Assembly: GCA_031398385.1 (NCBI GenBank)
Contig: JANNNE010000026.1
Span: 1-51,623, forward strand
Source of the DNA: Ideonella_A sp031398385
GTDB taxonomy: Bacteria > Pseudomonadota > Gammaproteobacteria > Burkholderiales > Burkholderiaceae_C
DNA length: 51,623 nt
Reading direction: 5' to 3'
Of the stretch, positions 1 through 8,002 are shown piece after piece; position 1 is the stretch's first letter, and the number at the start of each line of letters is the position of its first letter. The notes under the pieces were generated by a model. The model ran no database searches and was not told the DNA's origin. It saw only the letters and a program-made list of their open reading frames with translations. Made by a program: the position numbers and the translations under genes.

Positions 1-1
1 C

Positions 2-259
2 GACCGACCCGGCCACGATCGCCGGTATGCGATCGACGCCCGCAAGCTGGAACGTGAGCTGGGCTGGAAACCGGCCGAGACCTTCGAGACCGGCATTCGC
101 AAGACCGTGCAGTGGTACCTCGATCATGCCGACTGGGTGGCGCGGGTTCAAAGCGGCGCCTACCGCGAATGGCTGGACCGCAACTACGGCGGACGCAGTG
201 ACGCAACGACCGCCGCCGGCACCGCATCTGCCGCTGACGCTGCCGAGGCGGAACGCTGA
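2..259 (+). CDS. rfbB: dTDP-glucose 4,6-dehydratase, C-terminal end (partial)
   Basis: Only the last 85 codons are present; the gene begins before the window. The frame reads through residues such as YAIDARKLERELGWKP and TVQWYLDHADWV, which match the C-terminus of the extended-SDR enzyme RfbB/RmlB. That enzyme converts dTDP-glucose to dTDP-4-keto-6-deoxyglucose, the second step of dTDP-L-rhamnose synthesis in the cytoplasm. The protein ends in a low-complexity Ala/Thr-rich tail. Its TGA overlaps the ATG of the next gene (TGATG), so rfbD is probably translationally coupled. The identity is also supported by rfbD, rfbA and rfbC following in the same operon. Confidence 0.9.
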   Translation, partial: DRPGHDRRYAIDARKLERELGWKPAETFETGIRKTVQWYLDHADWVARVQSGAYREWLDRNYGGRSDATTAAGTASAADAAEAER

Positions 260-1155
260 TGAAAATCCTGCTGCTCGGCAAAGGCGGCCAGGTCGGCTGG
301 GAATTGCAACGGTCGCTGGCCACGGTGGGCGAGTTGATCGCGCTGGATTTCGACAGCACCGATTTCAGCGCCGACTTTTCCAAACCGGAATCGCTGGTCG
401 CGACCATCCGCGCGATCGCACCGCAAATCATCGTCAATTCGGCCGCCCACACCGCGGTCGACAAGGCGGAAAGCGAACCCGATCTGGCGCGCGCGATCAA
501 CGCGACCGCTCCCGGCGTGCTGGCGCGCGAAGCCGCTGCCAGCGGTGCCTGGCTGCTGCACTACAGCACCGACTATGTGTTCGACGGCAGCGGCAGCACG
601 CCCTGGGTCGAGGATTCACCGACCGGGCCGCTCAGCGTCTACGGTCGCACCAAGCTCGAAGGTGAAGAAGCGATCCGCGCCAGCGGCTGCCGCCACCTGA
701 TCCTGCGCACCAGCTGGGTCTACGCCGCGCGCGGCGGCAACTTCGCGAAGACCATGTTGCGGCTGGCCCAGGAGCGTGAAGCGCTCAGCGTGATCGACGA
801 CCAGATCGGCGCGCCCACCGGCGCCGAGCTGCTGGCCGACATCAGCGCCCATGCGCTGCGCACCGCATGGCAGCGGCCCGAGGTGTCCGGCACCTACCAC
901 GCAGTGGCGGCGGGCACGACCAGCTGGCATGGATATGCCAGCCATGTGATCGACTTCGCGCGCCGCGCCGGCCAGCCGATCAAGGTCGCACCGGACGCGA
1001 TCGCCGCGGTGCCGACCACGGCGTTTCCGACCCCGGCCAAACGGCCCGGCAATTCGCGAATGGCGACCGACAAGCTGCGCACCACCTTCGGCGTCGCACT
1101 GCCCGACTGGCGGGTCGGCGTCGATCGCATGTTGACCGAAGTGCTGGCTCGATGA
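259..1155 (+). CDS. rfbD: dTDP-4-dehydrorhamnose reductase
   Basis: 298 residues, the normal length for RfbD/RmlD, which reduces dTDP-4-dehydro-rhamnose to dTDP-L-rhamnose with NAD(P)H. The N-terminus has the Rossmann motif GKGGQVGWEL. The SDR active site is visible as the STDYVFDG segment and a YGRTK (Y-x-x-x-K) motif near residue 130. The segment LRTSWVYAARGGNFAKTM is typical of the family. The start overlaps the rfbB stop. The product donates rhamnose for O-antigen or exopolysaccharide. The gene order B-D-A-C differs from the common B-D-A-C/B-A-C-D variants only in being followed by ureD. Confidence 0.95.
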   Translation: MKILLLGKGGQVGWELQRSLATVGELIALDFDSTDFSADFSKPESLVATIRAIAPQIIVNSAAHTAVDKAESEPDLARAINATAPGVLAREAAASGAWLLHYSTDYVFDGSGSTPWVEDSPTGPLSVYGRTKLEGEEAIRASGCRHLILRTSWVYAARGGNFAKTMLRLAQEREALSVIDDQIGAPTGAELLADISAHALRTAWQRPEVSGTYHAVAAGTTSWHGYASHVIDFARRAGQPIKVAPDAIAAVPTTAFPTPAKRPGNSRMATDKLRTTFGVALPDWRVGVDRMLTEVLAR

Positions 1156-1174
1156 AAACGACAACGAGAACCAC

Positions 1175-2056
1175 ATGAAACGCAAAGGCATCATCCTCGC
1201 CGGTGGCTCCGGAACCCGGCTGCATCCGGCCACGCTGGCGATCAGCAAGCAGCTGCTGCCGGTCTACGACAAGCCGATGGTCTATTACCCCTTGTCGACG
1301 CTGATGCTGGCCGGCATCCGCGACATCCTGGTGATCAGCACGCCGCAGGACATCCCGCGATTCGAGGCGCTGCTCGGCGACGGCGAACGCTGGGGCCTGA
1401 ACATCAGCTACTGCGTCCAGCCCAGCCCGGACGGACTGGCACAGGCCTTCATCCTCGGGCGCGAATTTATTGCCGGCGACCCGAGTGCGCTGGTGCTCGG
1501 CGACAACCTGTTCTTCGGCCACAGTTTTCAGCAGCTGCTGGAATCGGCCAATGCCCGGGAATCCGGTGCAACCGTATTCGCCTATCACGTCAACGATCCC
1601 GAGCGTTATGGCGTGGTCGAGTTCGATGCCGAGCGGCGCGCGCTCAGCATCGAGGAGAAGCCCCAAAAACCCAAGAGCAACTATGCGGTGACGGGCCTGT
1701 ATTTCTACGACCAACAGGTGTGCGACATCGCGGCCAGCATCAAGCCGTCGGCGCGCGGCGAGCTCGAGATCACCACCGTCAACGCGCACTACCTGCAGCA
1801 AAGCCAGCTCGATGTCGAGATCATGGGCCGCGGCTACGCCTGGCTCGATACCGGCACCCATGACAGCCTGCTCGAGGCCGGCCAGTTCATCGCGACCTTG
1901 GAAAAGCGCCAGGGCCTGAAGGTGGCCTGCCCGGAAGAGATTGCCTACCGCGCCGGCTGGATCGACCGCCGCCAGTTGCAGGCTCTGGCCGAGCCGCTGG
2001 CCAAGAACGGCTACGGGCAATATCTGCTGCAGATCCTCGACGAACGGGTGTTCTGA
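1175..2056 (+). CDS. rfbA: glucose-1-phosphate thymidylyltransferase
   Basis: 293 residues, typical of RfbA/RmlA, which makes dTDP-glucose from dTTP and glucose-1-phosphate, the first step of dTDP-rhamnose synthesis. The nucleotidyltransferase signature GGSGTRLHPAT is at residues 10-20, followed by SKQLLPVYDKPM and YPLSTLMLAGI. LGDNLFFGH carries the metal-binding Asp, and VEFD and EEKP are also present. The gene starts 19 bases after rfbD and its TGA overlaps the rfbC ATG, so the four genes form one operon. Confidence 0.96.
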   Translation: MKRKGIILAGGSGTRLHPATLAISKQLLPVYDKPMVYYPLSTLMLAGIRDILVISTPQDIPRFEALLGDGERWGLNISYCVQPSPDGLAQAFILGREFIAGDPSALVLGDNLFFGHSFQQLLESANARESGATVFAYHVNDPERYGVVEFDAERRALSIEEKPQKPKSNYAVTGLYFYDQQVCDIAASIKPSARGELEITTVNAHYLQQSQLDVEIMGRGYAWLDTGTHDSLLEAGQFIATLEKRQGLKVACPEEIAYRAGWIDRRQLQALAEPLAKNGYGQYLLQILDERVF

Positions 2057-2607
2057 TGCAGGTGACACCAACCGCCATCGACGGCGTGCTGATTTTCGAG
2101 CCACGCGTGTTCGGCGACGAGCGCGGATTCTTCCTGGAGAGCTTTAATCGCAAAGTGTTCGAGGATGCGGTCGGCGAGCGCGTCGACTTCGTTCAGGACA
2201 ACCACTCGCGCTCGGCCCTCGGCGTGCTTCGCGGCCTGCACTTCCAGCAGGCGCCACGCTCTCAGGGCAAATTGGTGCGCGTCAGCCAGGGCAGCGTCTT
2301 CGACGTCGCGGTCGACATTCGCTCCGGCAGCAAGACCTTCGGCCAATGGGTCGGTGTCGAACTGAGCGGCGCCAACCACCGCCAGATGTGGATCCCGCCC
2401 GGTCTGGCGCATGGCTTCCTGGTCACCAGCGACAGCGCCGACTTCCTCTACAAGACGACCGATTACTACGCCCCCGAGCTGGAGGGCGCAGTGCGGTGGG
2501 ACGATCCGGAACTGGCGATCGACTGGCCGCTCGACACCCTGCGCGGAAGCGCACCGTCGCTGTCGGCCAAGGATGCCAAGGCGCCGCTGCTGGCAGCGCA
2601 GCGCTGA
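2056..2607 (+). CDS. rfbC: dTDP-4-dehydrorhamnose 3,5-epimerase
   Basis: 183 residues, the usual size of the cupin-fold epimerase RfbC/RmlC, which acts between RfbB and RfbD. Diagnostic segments are the N-terminal EPRVFGDERGFFLESFN, QDNHSRS, LRGLHFQ (catalytic His) and VSQGSVFDVAVDIR. WIPPGLAHGF and the YAPELEGAVRWDDPE region are near the C-terminus. The ATG overlaps the rfbA stop. The TGA at 2605-2607 in turn overlaps the start of ureD, so an unrelated gene is translationally coupled to this pathway. Confidence 0.95.
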   Translation: MQVTPTAIDGVLIFEPRVFGDERGFFLESFNRKVFEDAVGERVDFVQDNHSRSALGVLRGLHFQQAPRSQGKLVRVSQGSVFDVAVDIRSGSKTFGQWVGVELSGANHRQMWIPPGLAHGFLVTSDSADFLYKTTDYYAPELEGAVRWDDPELAIDWPLDTLRGSAPSLSAKDAKAPLLAAQR

Positions 2608-3437
2608 TGGCTTGGCACGGCCAGCTTTCGCTCGACTACGATTTCGACGGCGGCAAGACCCGCTCGCGCAGCCGCCACCATGGGCCGATGCGGGTGCTGG
2701 CCAGCCTGTATCCCGAAGGGCCGGCCATCTGTCACCATGTCCTGGTCCATCCGCCGGGCGGACTGGTCGGTGGTGACGTGCTCGAACTCGATATCCGGCT
2801 GGCCGCCGACAGCCATGCCGTCCTGACCACGCCGGGTGCCACGCGCTTCTACCGCAGTGCCGGCGACGAGGCGCTGCAACAGGTGCGCGCGCGGGTCGCT
2901 GCGGGCGCACGCCTCGAATGGCTGCCGCTGGAAACCATCTGCCATCGCAGCACGCGGGCGGTCAACCGGCTCAGCTTCGATCTCGAACCCGGTGCCGAAA
3001 TGATCGGATGGGATACCCTTGCATTGGGACTGCCGGCCAGTGGTGAAGCCTTCGATCAGGGGCGCTTGCATCAGCAGATCGAACTGCCTGGCTGCTGGCT
3101 GGAGCGCATGCTGGTCGATGGCACCGACCGCCGGCTGCTCGATGGCCCGGTCGGCTGGGCCGGGCACGGCGTGTTGGCAACCATCTGGTTCAGCCGCGGC
3201 GTTTCGATTGCCGACGCCGATCGTCAACGCCTGCTCGAATCGGCACGCGAGGCGGCAGCGGCGTCGGAATTGGTGTCCTTGGCCGGTGCCACCTCGCCCA
3301 ACGATCGCCTGGTGGTGCTGCGGGTGTTGTCGCGCCGCACCGAGGCGGCAGCCCGACTGCTGGCACAGGTGCGGGCCGCCTGGCGCCAGTTGGCCTGGCA
3401 GCTGTCAGCCAATCCACCGCGCATCTGGCAGACCTGA
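2607..3437 (+). CDS. ureD: urease accessory protein UreD/UreH
   Basis: 276 residues, normal for UreD, the scaffold that joins UreF and UreG on apo-urease during nickel insertion. Seen in the sequence: an N-terminal RSRSRHHGPMRVLASLYPEG segment, then VLVHPPGGLVGGD and TTPGATRFYRS, the characteristic UreD blocks. The chosen ATG overlaps the rfbC stop (TGATG). A longer frame upstream only reads rfbC out of phase. No ureABC, ureE, ureF or ureG gene lies in this window and the next gene is convergent, so the gene is separated from any urease cluster. A perfect TGAGCG/CGCTCA hairpin at 3435-3448 overlaps the stop codon but has no T-run. Confidence 0.88.
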   Translation: MAWHGQLSLDYDFDGGKTRSRSRHHGPMRVLASLYPEGPAICHHVLVHPPGGLVGGDVLELDIRLAADSHAVLTTPGATRFYRSAGDEALQQVRARVAAGARLEWLPLETICHRSTRAVNRLSFDLEPGAEMIGWDTLALGLPASGEAFDQGRLHQQIELPGCWLERMLVDGTDRRLLDGPVGWAGHGVLATIWFSRGVSIADADRQRLLESAREAAAASELVSLAGATSPNDRLVVLRVLSRRTEAAARLLAQVRAAWRQLAWQLSANPPRIWQT

Positions 3438-3460
3438 GCGTGCGCTCAGCCGACCTGCGC

Positions 3461-3703
3461 TTAACGCTGGCTCCTCGCCTTTCGCTTGTCGACGTCCGAC
3501 AGCTGCGTCTTCAACAGCGCCATCAGCACCCGCGCATTGGCCTCGGTCATGCTGAGTACGCTGGTCGCTGCTGCATCGCCACCCGCCGCCTGCTGCGCCA
3601 CATGGGCATCAATGGCAAACTCGACCAGCCCGTTGCCCTGCTTGGCAGCTTTCAGACGTTGCAATTCGATTTGGTAGGTTTTCAATGATTTCTCCGCCGA
3701 CAC
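3461..3703 (-). CDS. small hypothetical protein
   Basis: 80 residues, hydrophilic and helix-prone, with a Lys/Arg-rich C-terminus (SDVDKRKARSQR) and no signal peptide or membrane segment. The start is a GTG at 3703 with no strong ribosome binding site, and there is no in-frame ATG nearby, so the start is uncertain. It is convergent with ureD and divergent from the M23 peptidase gene. I do not recognise the family. Clean composition and absence of a competing frame suggest a real gene. Function unknown. Confidence 0.55.
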   Translation of the reverse strand: MSAEKSLKTYQIELQRLKAAKQGNGLVEFAIDAHVAQQAAGGDAAATSVLSMTEANARVLMALLKTQLSDVDKRKARSQR

Positions 3704-3761
3704 GACATGGCGCGTGTGCTGCCGCTTCCGATTGTCGACGCATCCACTCCTGGCCGGTCAG

Positions 3762-4670
3762 ATGATCCCTGACAACCGGTCGACCACGAGTTCGGGTAGC
3801 CGCCGACAGGCCCTGTGCCTGCTCGCCAACGCTGCGCTCCTGAATGCCAAACCGCGCACAGCCGCCTGGGTGCTCGCAGCGTCCGCGCCGTCGCTGGTCA
3901 GCGCGAGCAGCGGAATCGGTCTTCCAACCGAACGGCGTGTACCCGGCGGGATCGCGCTGCTGGAGGTGGCCGAACCCGGCTCGGAGCAACCGCGGGTCTG
4001 GGCGGGCGAGGATCCGGTGCTGGTGGTTGCCGGTGCCAACGGCTGGACCGCAGTGGTCGGCATCGCATTGTCTGCGAAGCCTGGTGCACACACGCTGCGA
4101 GTGCAGCGCGTCGGCAAACCCGAGCAGACGCTGTCGTATTCGATCTCGGCCGCCGACTATGCCGAGCAACGGCTGACCGTCCCGCCCGGAAAGGTCGACT
4201 TGGCGGCACGCGACCTGGATCGATTTACGCGCGAGCGCGAGCACCAGAAACAGGTGATCGCGACGCTCAGCGAGACGCCACCCGCTTCTTTACGCTTCAT
4301 GGTGCCGACTGAAGGCCGGCGCTCGAGTTCCTTCGGGCTGCGTCGGATCTTCAACGGCAAGCCGCGCAATCCGCACAGCGGGATGGACATTGCGGCGGCG
4401 ACCGGCACGCCAGTGGTGGCCCCCGCTGCCGGCCGCGTGATCGATGTCGGCGATTATTTCTTCAATGGAAACACCGTCTGGCTCGACCACGGGGCCGGCT
4501 TGTTGTCGATGTTCTGTCATTTGTCGTCGACCGCGACCCGGGTCGGTGACGTGGTCTTGGTCGGGCAACGAATCGCGACGGTCGGCGCCACCGGAAGGGT
4601 CACCGGACCGCACCTGCACTGGTCGGTCAGCCTGAACCGAGTGATGGTCGACCCGGCGTTGTTCCTGTAA
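3762..4670 (+). CDS. M23 family metallopeptidase, probably Tat-exported
   Basis: 302 residues from the ATG at 3762 (a start at 3714 would add 16 residues). The N-terminus contains SRRQAL followed by a hydrophobic stretch ending in Ala-rich sequence, which resembles a twin-arginine signal. The central region is an Ig-like or adhesin-type domain of unknown role. The C-terminal ~130 residues form a LytM/M23 domain. The zinc ligands are visible as HSGMDIAA (H-x-x-x-D) and GPHLHW (H-x-H), with FGLRRIFNGKPRNP before them. Such enzymes cleave peptidoglycan peptides in the periplasm or control amidases. All ligands are present, so it is predicted to be active. Confidence 0.88.
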   Translation: MIPDNRSTTSSGSRRQALCLLANAALLNAKPRTAAWVLAASAPSLVSASSGIGLPTERRVPGGIALLEVAEPGSEQPRVWAGEDPVLVVAGANGWTAVVGIALSAKPGAHTLRVQRVGKPEQTLSYSISAADYAEQRLTVPPGKVDLAARDLDRFTREREHQKQVIATLSETPPASLRFMVPTEGRRSSSFGLRRIFNGKPRNPHSGMDIAAATGTPVVAPAAGRVIDVGDYFFNGNTVWLDHGAGLLSMFCHLSSTATRVGDVVLVGQRIATVGATGRVTGPHLHWSVSLNRVMVDPALFL

Positions 4671-4683
4671 CCAGCCGACCGAC

Positions 4684-5598
4684 TCAGGCGGCAGCGAAAC
4701 GCTGGCGAACTGCGCCCACGGCACGCACCAGCAATACAGCAGCAGCGCCGGCGGCGATGCCGACCAGACCGTTCAACAACATCGGGAGCAAGGCCCCGAG
4801 AAGCCCGCCTGCGCTTTCTCCCCAGGCATCGATCGCGTGGCCCAGCGGGGGGATTCCGTGGCTCAGGATCCCGCCGCCGACCAGAAACATCGCAGCCGTT
4901 CCGGCAATCGACAAGCCCTTCATCAGATAGGGCGCAGCCACCAGGATGGCGCGCCCGACTGCTGCCATCGCGCCCTGCAACCGGCTGAGGTACAGCCCGA
5001 GGTCGTCGAGCTTGACGATGCCGGCGACAAGTCCGTAGACGCCCACCGTCATCACCGCCGAAATCCCAGCCAGCACCGCCAGCCGGGTGACGAAATCGGC
5101 GTCCTGCACGGTGCCGAGCGTGATCGCGATGATTTCCGCCGACAGGATGAAGTCGGTGCGAATCGCGCCCTTGATCTTGTCGTTCTCGAATGCCACCAGG
5201 TCGATGTTCTCGTCGGCCACGGCCTTCGTCAGCTCATGATGATGCGCCTCGTCCTCGACCTTGCTGTGCAGGAATTTATGCGCCAGCTTCTCGAATCCCT
5301 CGAAGCACAAGAACAGGCCGCCGAGCATCAACAGCGGCGTCACCGCCCAGGGAATGAACGAGCTGATCGCCAACGCCAGCGGCACCAGAATCAGCTTGTT
5401 CAGCGCCGATCCCTTGGCAACGGCCCAGACCACCGGCAGTTCGCGCTCGGCCTTGACGCCACTGACCTGCTGGGCGTTCAGTGCCAGATCATCCCCCAGC
5501 ACACCGGCGGTTTTCTTGGCGGCGATCTTGGTCAGGACCGCCACGTCGTCGAGCACGGTCGCTATATCGTCGAGCAACGCCAGCAAGCTTGAAGCCAT
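4684..5598 (-). CDS. DUF808 (YedI-like) inner-membrane protein
   Basis: 304 residues, the normal length of the DUF808/YedI family. The N-terminal block ALLDDIATVLDDVAVLTKIAAKKTAGVLGDDLALNAQQ is diagnostic. At least six hydrophobic segments follow, including LILVPLALAISSFIPWAVTPLLMLGG and several toward the C-terminus, with a charged His-rich loop (DEAHHHELT). The start at 5598 is preceded by a good ribosome binding site (GAGGTAG) and fits family starts; an open frame to 5751 is spurious. The family function is unknown; a transport role has been suggested only by analogy. Confidence 0.9.
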   Translation of the reverse strand: MASSLLALLDDIATVLDDVAVLTKIAAKKTAGVLGDDLALNAQQVSGVKAERELPVVWAVAKGSALNKLILVPLALAISSFIPWAVTPLLMLGGLFLCFEGFEKLAHKFLHSKVEDEAHHHELTKAVADENIDLVAFENDKIKGAIRTDFILSAEIIAITLGTVQDADFVTRLAVLAGISAVMTVGVYGLVAGIVKLDDLGLYLSRLQGAMAAVGRAILVAAPYLMKGLSIAGTAAMFLVGGGILSHGIPPLGHAIDAWGESAGGLLGALLPMLLNGLVGIAAGAAAVLLVRAVGAVRQRFAAA

Positions 5599-5802
5599 AT
5601 CGGAACTACCTCGGAGTTTGAGGGCCAGCGGCCACTTGACGCGAATCTGCGGAATGCCCGTCGGGACCCACCCGCGACGCGGCGACCGCATCAGCCTGTG
5701 CCAGGTGGATGGTAACGCCGGAGGGTGCCGCGGCAGCGACTCCCATGCCAAACCGGTCCTGCAAGCGAGGAGCGCGCTGGAACGCCGCCCATGCCAACTC
5801 GT

Positions 5803-6129
5803 TCAGCTGGCGATCCGTTCCAGCGCCGCCCGGATCGGGCCGGCGTCGGTCGGCCGCACCAGCCGGGCGACCTCCGCCCCGTCCTTCATGAATACCAGCG
5901 TCGGCCACAGCTTGACGCGGAAACTTCGGCCAAGCGGTTTACCGGGCCCATCTTCGATCTTGTGGTGCGCGATGCGTGAATCGGCCGACAGTGTGGTCTC
6001 CAGCAACGGCTGGATGCGCTGGCAATGCGGACACCAGGGCGCACCGAATTCGAGCAGCACCGGGCCGGTCTGCGACTCGGCATCGATGGTCGATCGATCC
6101 GGCTCGACGGCGGCAAATTCGCGGTTCAT
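5803..6129 (-). CDS. thioredoxin-family protein with CPHC motif
   Basis: 108 residues forming a single thioredoxin fold. The active site WCPHC is at residues 32-36 (usual thioredoxin: WCGPC), and the cis-Pro is in LWPTLVF. The CPHC variant is as found in DsbA, although no signal peptide is seen, so this is likely a cytoplasmic disulfide reductase or a small redox protein. A start at 6147 would add six residues. The gene lies 67 bases downstream of a small conserved gene on the same strand and may be co-transcribed with it. Confidence 0.85.
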   Translation of the reverse strand: MNREFAAVEPDRSTIDAESQTGPVLLEFGAPWCPHCQRIQPLLETTLSADSRIAHHKIEDGPGKPLGRSFRVKLWPTLVFMKDGAEVARLVRPTDAGPIRAALERIAS

Positions 6130-6196
6130 CGGCACGCGGCGCGCCACGGTTCACCCATGATGGGGCGTCGCGGGCTGTTGTTGCCCGGCCGCAGAC

Positions 6197-6427
6197 TCAA
6201 TGCCATTCCTTGCTCGCGGTCGGCTGAATAACCGGAACCGCATATTCGCGTCCGACCACCGCGCGGGCATAGAAGTAGTTGATACGCGCCCGTTCGCTGA
6301 GCGAATCCAGCGCCACATGGCCGCCGTTGTCGCATGGGAACGCCAGCGCCCTGCCCTCGCTGAACAAGGATTGAAACCGCAGTTCGTAGCTGCCTTGCGA
6401 TTGGGGAATCATCGAGGGGGTGTTCAT
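6197..6427 (-). CDS. small conserved hypothetical protein
   Basis: 76 residues. The sequence includes SYELRFQSLFSEGRALAFPCDNG and RARINYFYARAVVGREYAVP. I recall similar short proteins in beta- and gammaproteobacteria, but I know no function. There is a plausible ribosome binding site (CTGGAG) seven bases before the ATG. No membrane segment or signal peptide is present; it has one Cys. Placement just upstream of a thioredoxin-like gene on the same strand suggests co-expression. Confidence 0.75.
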   Translation of the reverse strand: MNTPSMIPQSQGSYELRFQSLFSEGRALAFPCDNGGHVALDSLSERARINYFYARAVVGREYAVPVIQPTASKEWH

Positions 6428-6593
6428 GACGGGCTCCAGTCAGTAAACGCTTCAATGCGAAATCAGATGTATGCAGCTTAAGCGCTGAGGTATCAGAATG
6501 CATCGGATGTGCGCCGCCCGGGCATGTCAGTTTCTGGCCCGATCGCGGGTAGGCAATTGGACGACAGCGGCGGTTGTTCGCTGCCCTGCCAAA

Positions 6594-6617
6594 CCGACAC
6601 CCAAGCCGACACCCAAG
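6594..6617 (+). repeat. 12-bp tandem duplication upstream of the phosphatase gene
   Basis: Two exact consecutive copies of CCGACACCCAAG lie immediately before the start of the histidine phosphatase gene, followed by a further CCG. The repeat is in the untranslated leader if the ATG at 6623 is used. It is probably a slippage product with no assigned role. Confidence 0.6.
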
Positions 6618-6622
6618 CCGTC

Positions 6623-7237
6623 ATGAAGCTGCTGCTGATACGCCACGGCGAAACCCCGCTGAATATCGCACGTGTGCTGCAACCGGCCGCGACCCCGCTG
6701 AGCGAACGGGGCCACGCACAGGCAGCAGCGCTGGCGACTCGCCTGACATCGTATGAACTGGCGGGAATCGTCAGCAGCGACCTGCCGCGCGCCCTTCAGA
6801 CTGCCCACCCGCTGGCGCAGGCAACCGGGCTGCAGATCCAGACAACGGCGCTGCTGCAGGAGCGCAATTTCGGTGATCTGCGCGGGCGGGCTTACGACAG
6901 CCTGGACCTTGATCCGATGCAGATGCACGAGGCGCCACCCGGCGGAGAATCGATGCCCGAGTTCGAGCGACGGGTCGCAGCCGCATTCGCCCAAGTGCTG
7001 GCGCTGCAGGCGGATCTGGGTGGCCCTTTGGCCGTGGTCAGTCATGGCCTGGTGGTCAGAGCGCTGTTGATGCGGCATGCAAGGGCCGCCGACGATCAGG
7101 CCATGGGCATTCGCATGCACAACTGTTCACTCAGCATCATGTCCGCCACCGCGCCGTACCGGATTGAATTGCTCGATTGCACCGCCCACCTGGCGGCCGA
7201 TCTCCGGGAACCGGCGCGCAGCCTGTCGGGCGGCTAG
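6623..7237 (+). CDS. histidine phosphatase family protein (phosphoglycerate-mutase-like)
   Basis: 204 residues. The N-terminal LLIRHGETPLN carries the phospho-accepting His and the RHG signature. GGESMPEFERRV is the usual downstream motif and VVSHGLVVRAL holds the second catalytic His. The size and motifs fit CobC/GpmB-type phosphatases, but the substrate cannot be told from the sequence. The ATG at 6623 puts the RHG motif at the normal position; a longer frame from 6509 lacks conserved sequence. It stands alone, convergent with the GNAT gene. Confidence 0.87.
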   Translation: MKLLLIRHGETPLNIARVLQPAATPLSERGHAQAAALATRLTSYELAGIVSSDLPRALQTAHPLAQATGLQIQTTALLQERNFGDLRGRAYDSLDLDPMQMHEAPPGGESMPEFERRVAAAFAQVLALQADLGGPLAVVSHGLVVRALLMRHARAADDQAMGIRMHNCSLSIMSATAPYRIELLDCTAHLAADLREPARSLSGG

Positions 7238-7259
7238 CAATCAAGCCAGGCTGACCGGA

Positions 7260-7811
7260 TCAGCCGACGCTGCGGTGCAGCCGGATTTCCTCGACTCGCG
7301 CGCCACCGATCTCGACGGTTTTTGCCGACGCAGGCTCGCGCTTGAAGCCAGCCAGTTCGACAAAACGCATGCTGCGCGCGAAACGCATCGGCAGCCAGAT
7401 GCTGACCTTGGTGCAGCCCTCTTCCTGCAAGCCATCGCGGGCCGCGTCCCAGAGCGCCAGGCCAACACCGCGCCCCCAATGAGCCGGACTGACATACAAC
7501 GCCCAGAGCTCGCCGGTGGTCGACGGCGTTCCCTTGTCGCGCGACCGGTCGAAACCGACAAAGCCGATCACCTTGTCGGCTTCGGTAGCGACCAGAACCT
7601 GCGGCTCGCACAAATCGATCGCTTCACGCCAATAGGCCTGGCAACGATCGACCGAAAAACTCTGCAGGGCCTCGATTGGCCCGCCGACATTGACGGCCGC
7701 CTGCCAGGCGCCGACATGGACTTCGGCAATCGATTTGGCATCGCGCAATGAGGCAGGACGAACCGGGAAGGTGGTACGGGTGATGGACTGTTCGGAAGAA
7801 GACAAGGACAT
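7260..7811 (-). CDS. GNAT family N-acetyltransferase
   Basis: 183 residues. The GNAT fold is evident: an N-terminal VRPASLRDAKSIAEVH segment, the beta-strand pair LVATEADKVIGFVGFD, then ELWALYVSPAHWGRGVGLALWD with the acetyl-CoA binding motif (R-G-x-G-x-A), followed by WLPMRFARSMRFVELAGFK. Such enzymes acetylate amino groups of small molecules or proteins. The substrate is not predictable. The gene is 191 bases downstream of the phosphoesterase gene on the same strand and is probably a separate unit. Confidence 0.88.
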   Translation of the reverse strand: MSLSSSEQSITRTTFPVRPASLRDAKSIAEVHVGAWQAAVNVGGPIEALQSFSVDRCQAYWREAIDLCEPQVLVATEADKVIGFVGFDRSRDKGTPSTTGELWALYVSPAHWGRGVGLALWDAARDGLQEEGCTKVSIWLPMRFARSMRFVELAGFKREPASAKTVEIGGARVEEIRLHRSVG

Positions 7812-8002
7812 GGGTCAGGATATTCACTGAATACGGCAAGGCCTGAAGATGCCCGCGCATCGCGCAGTTCGGCTCAGGCTCGCCTCGGAAAAAAAGGTGC
7901 GGGGCTGGGTTGGAACGAGGCAGGATTGTCGCCGCTGCGCGACCGGGCGGCCAGCCAGGGAGCCGATTCTCCCCTGCTGCGGCCCCGTGATCCGGCGCGG
8001 TC

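Noticed and set aside
5261..6160. A 299-codon plus-strand frame over the DUF808 and thioredoxin genes
   Set aside because: Ser/Arg-rich, no domain, and antisense to two clear genes.
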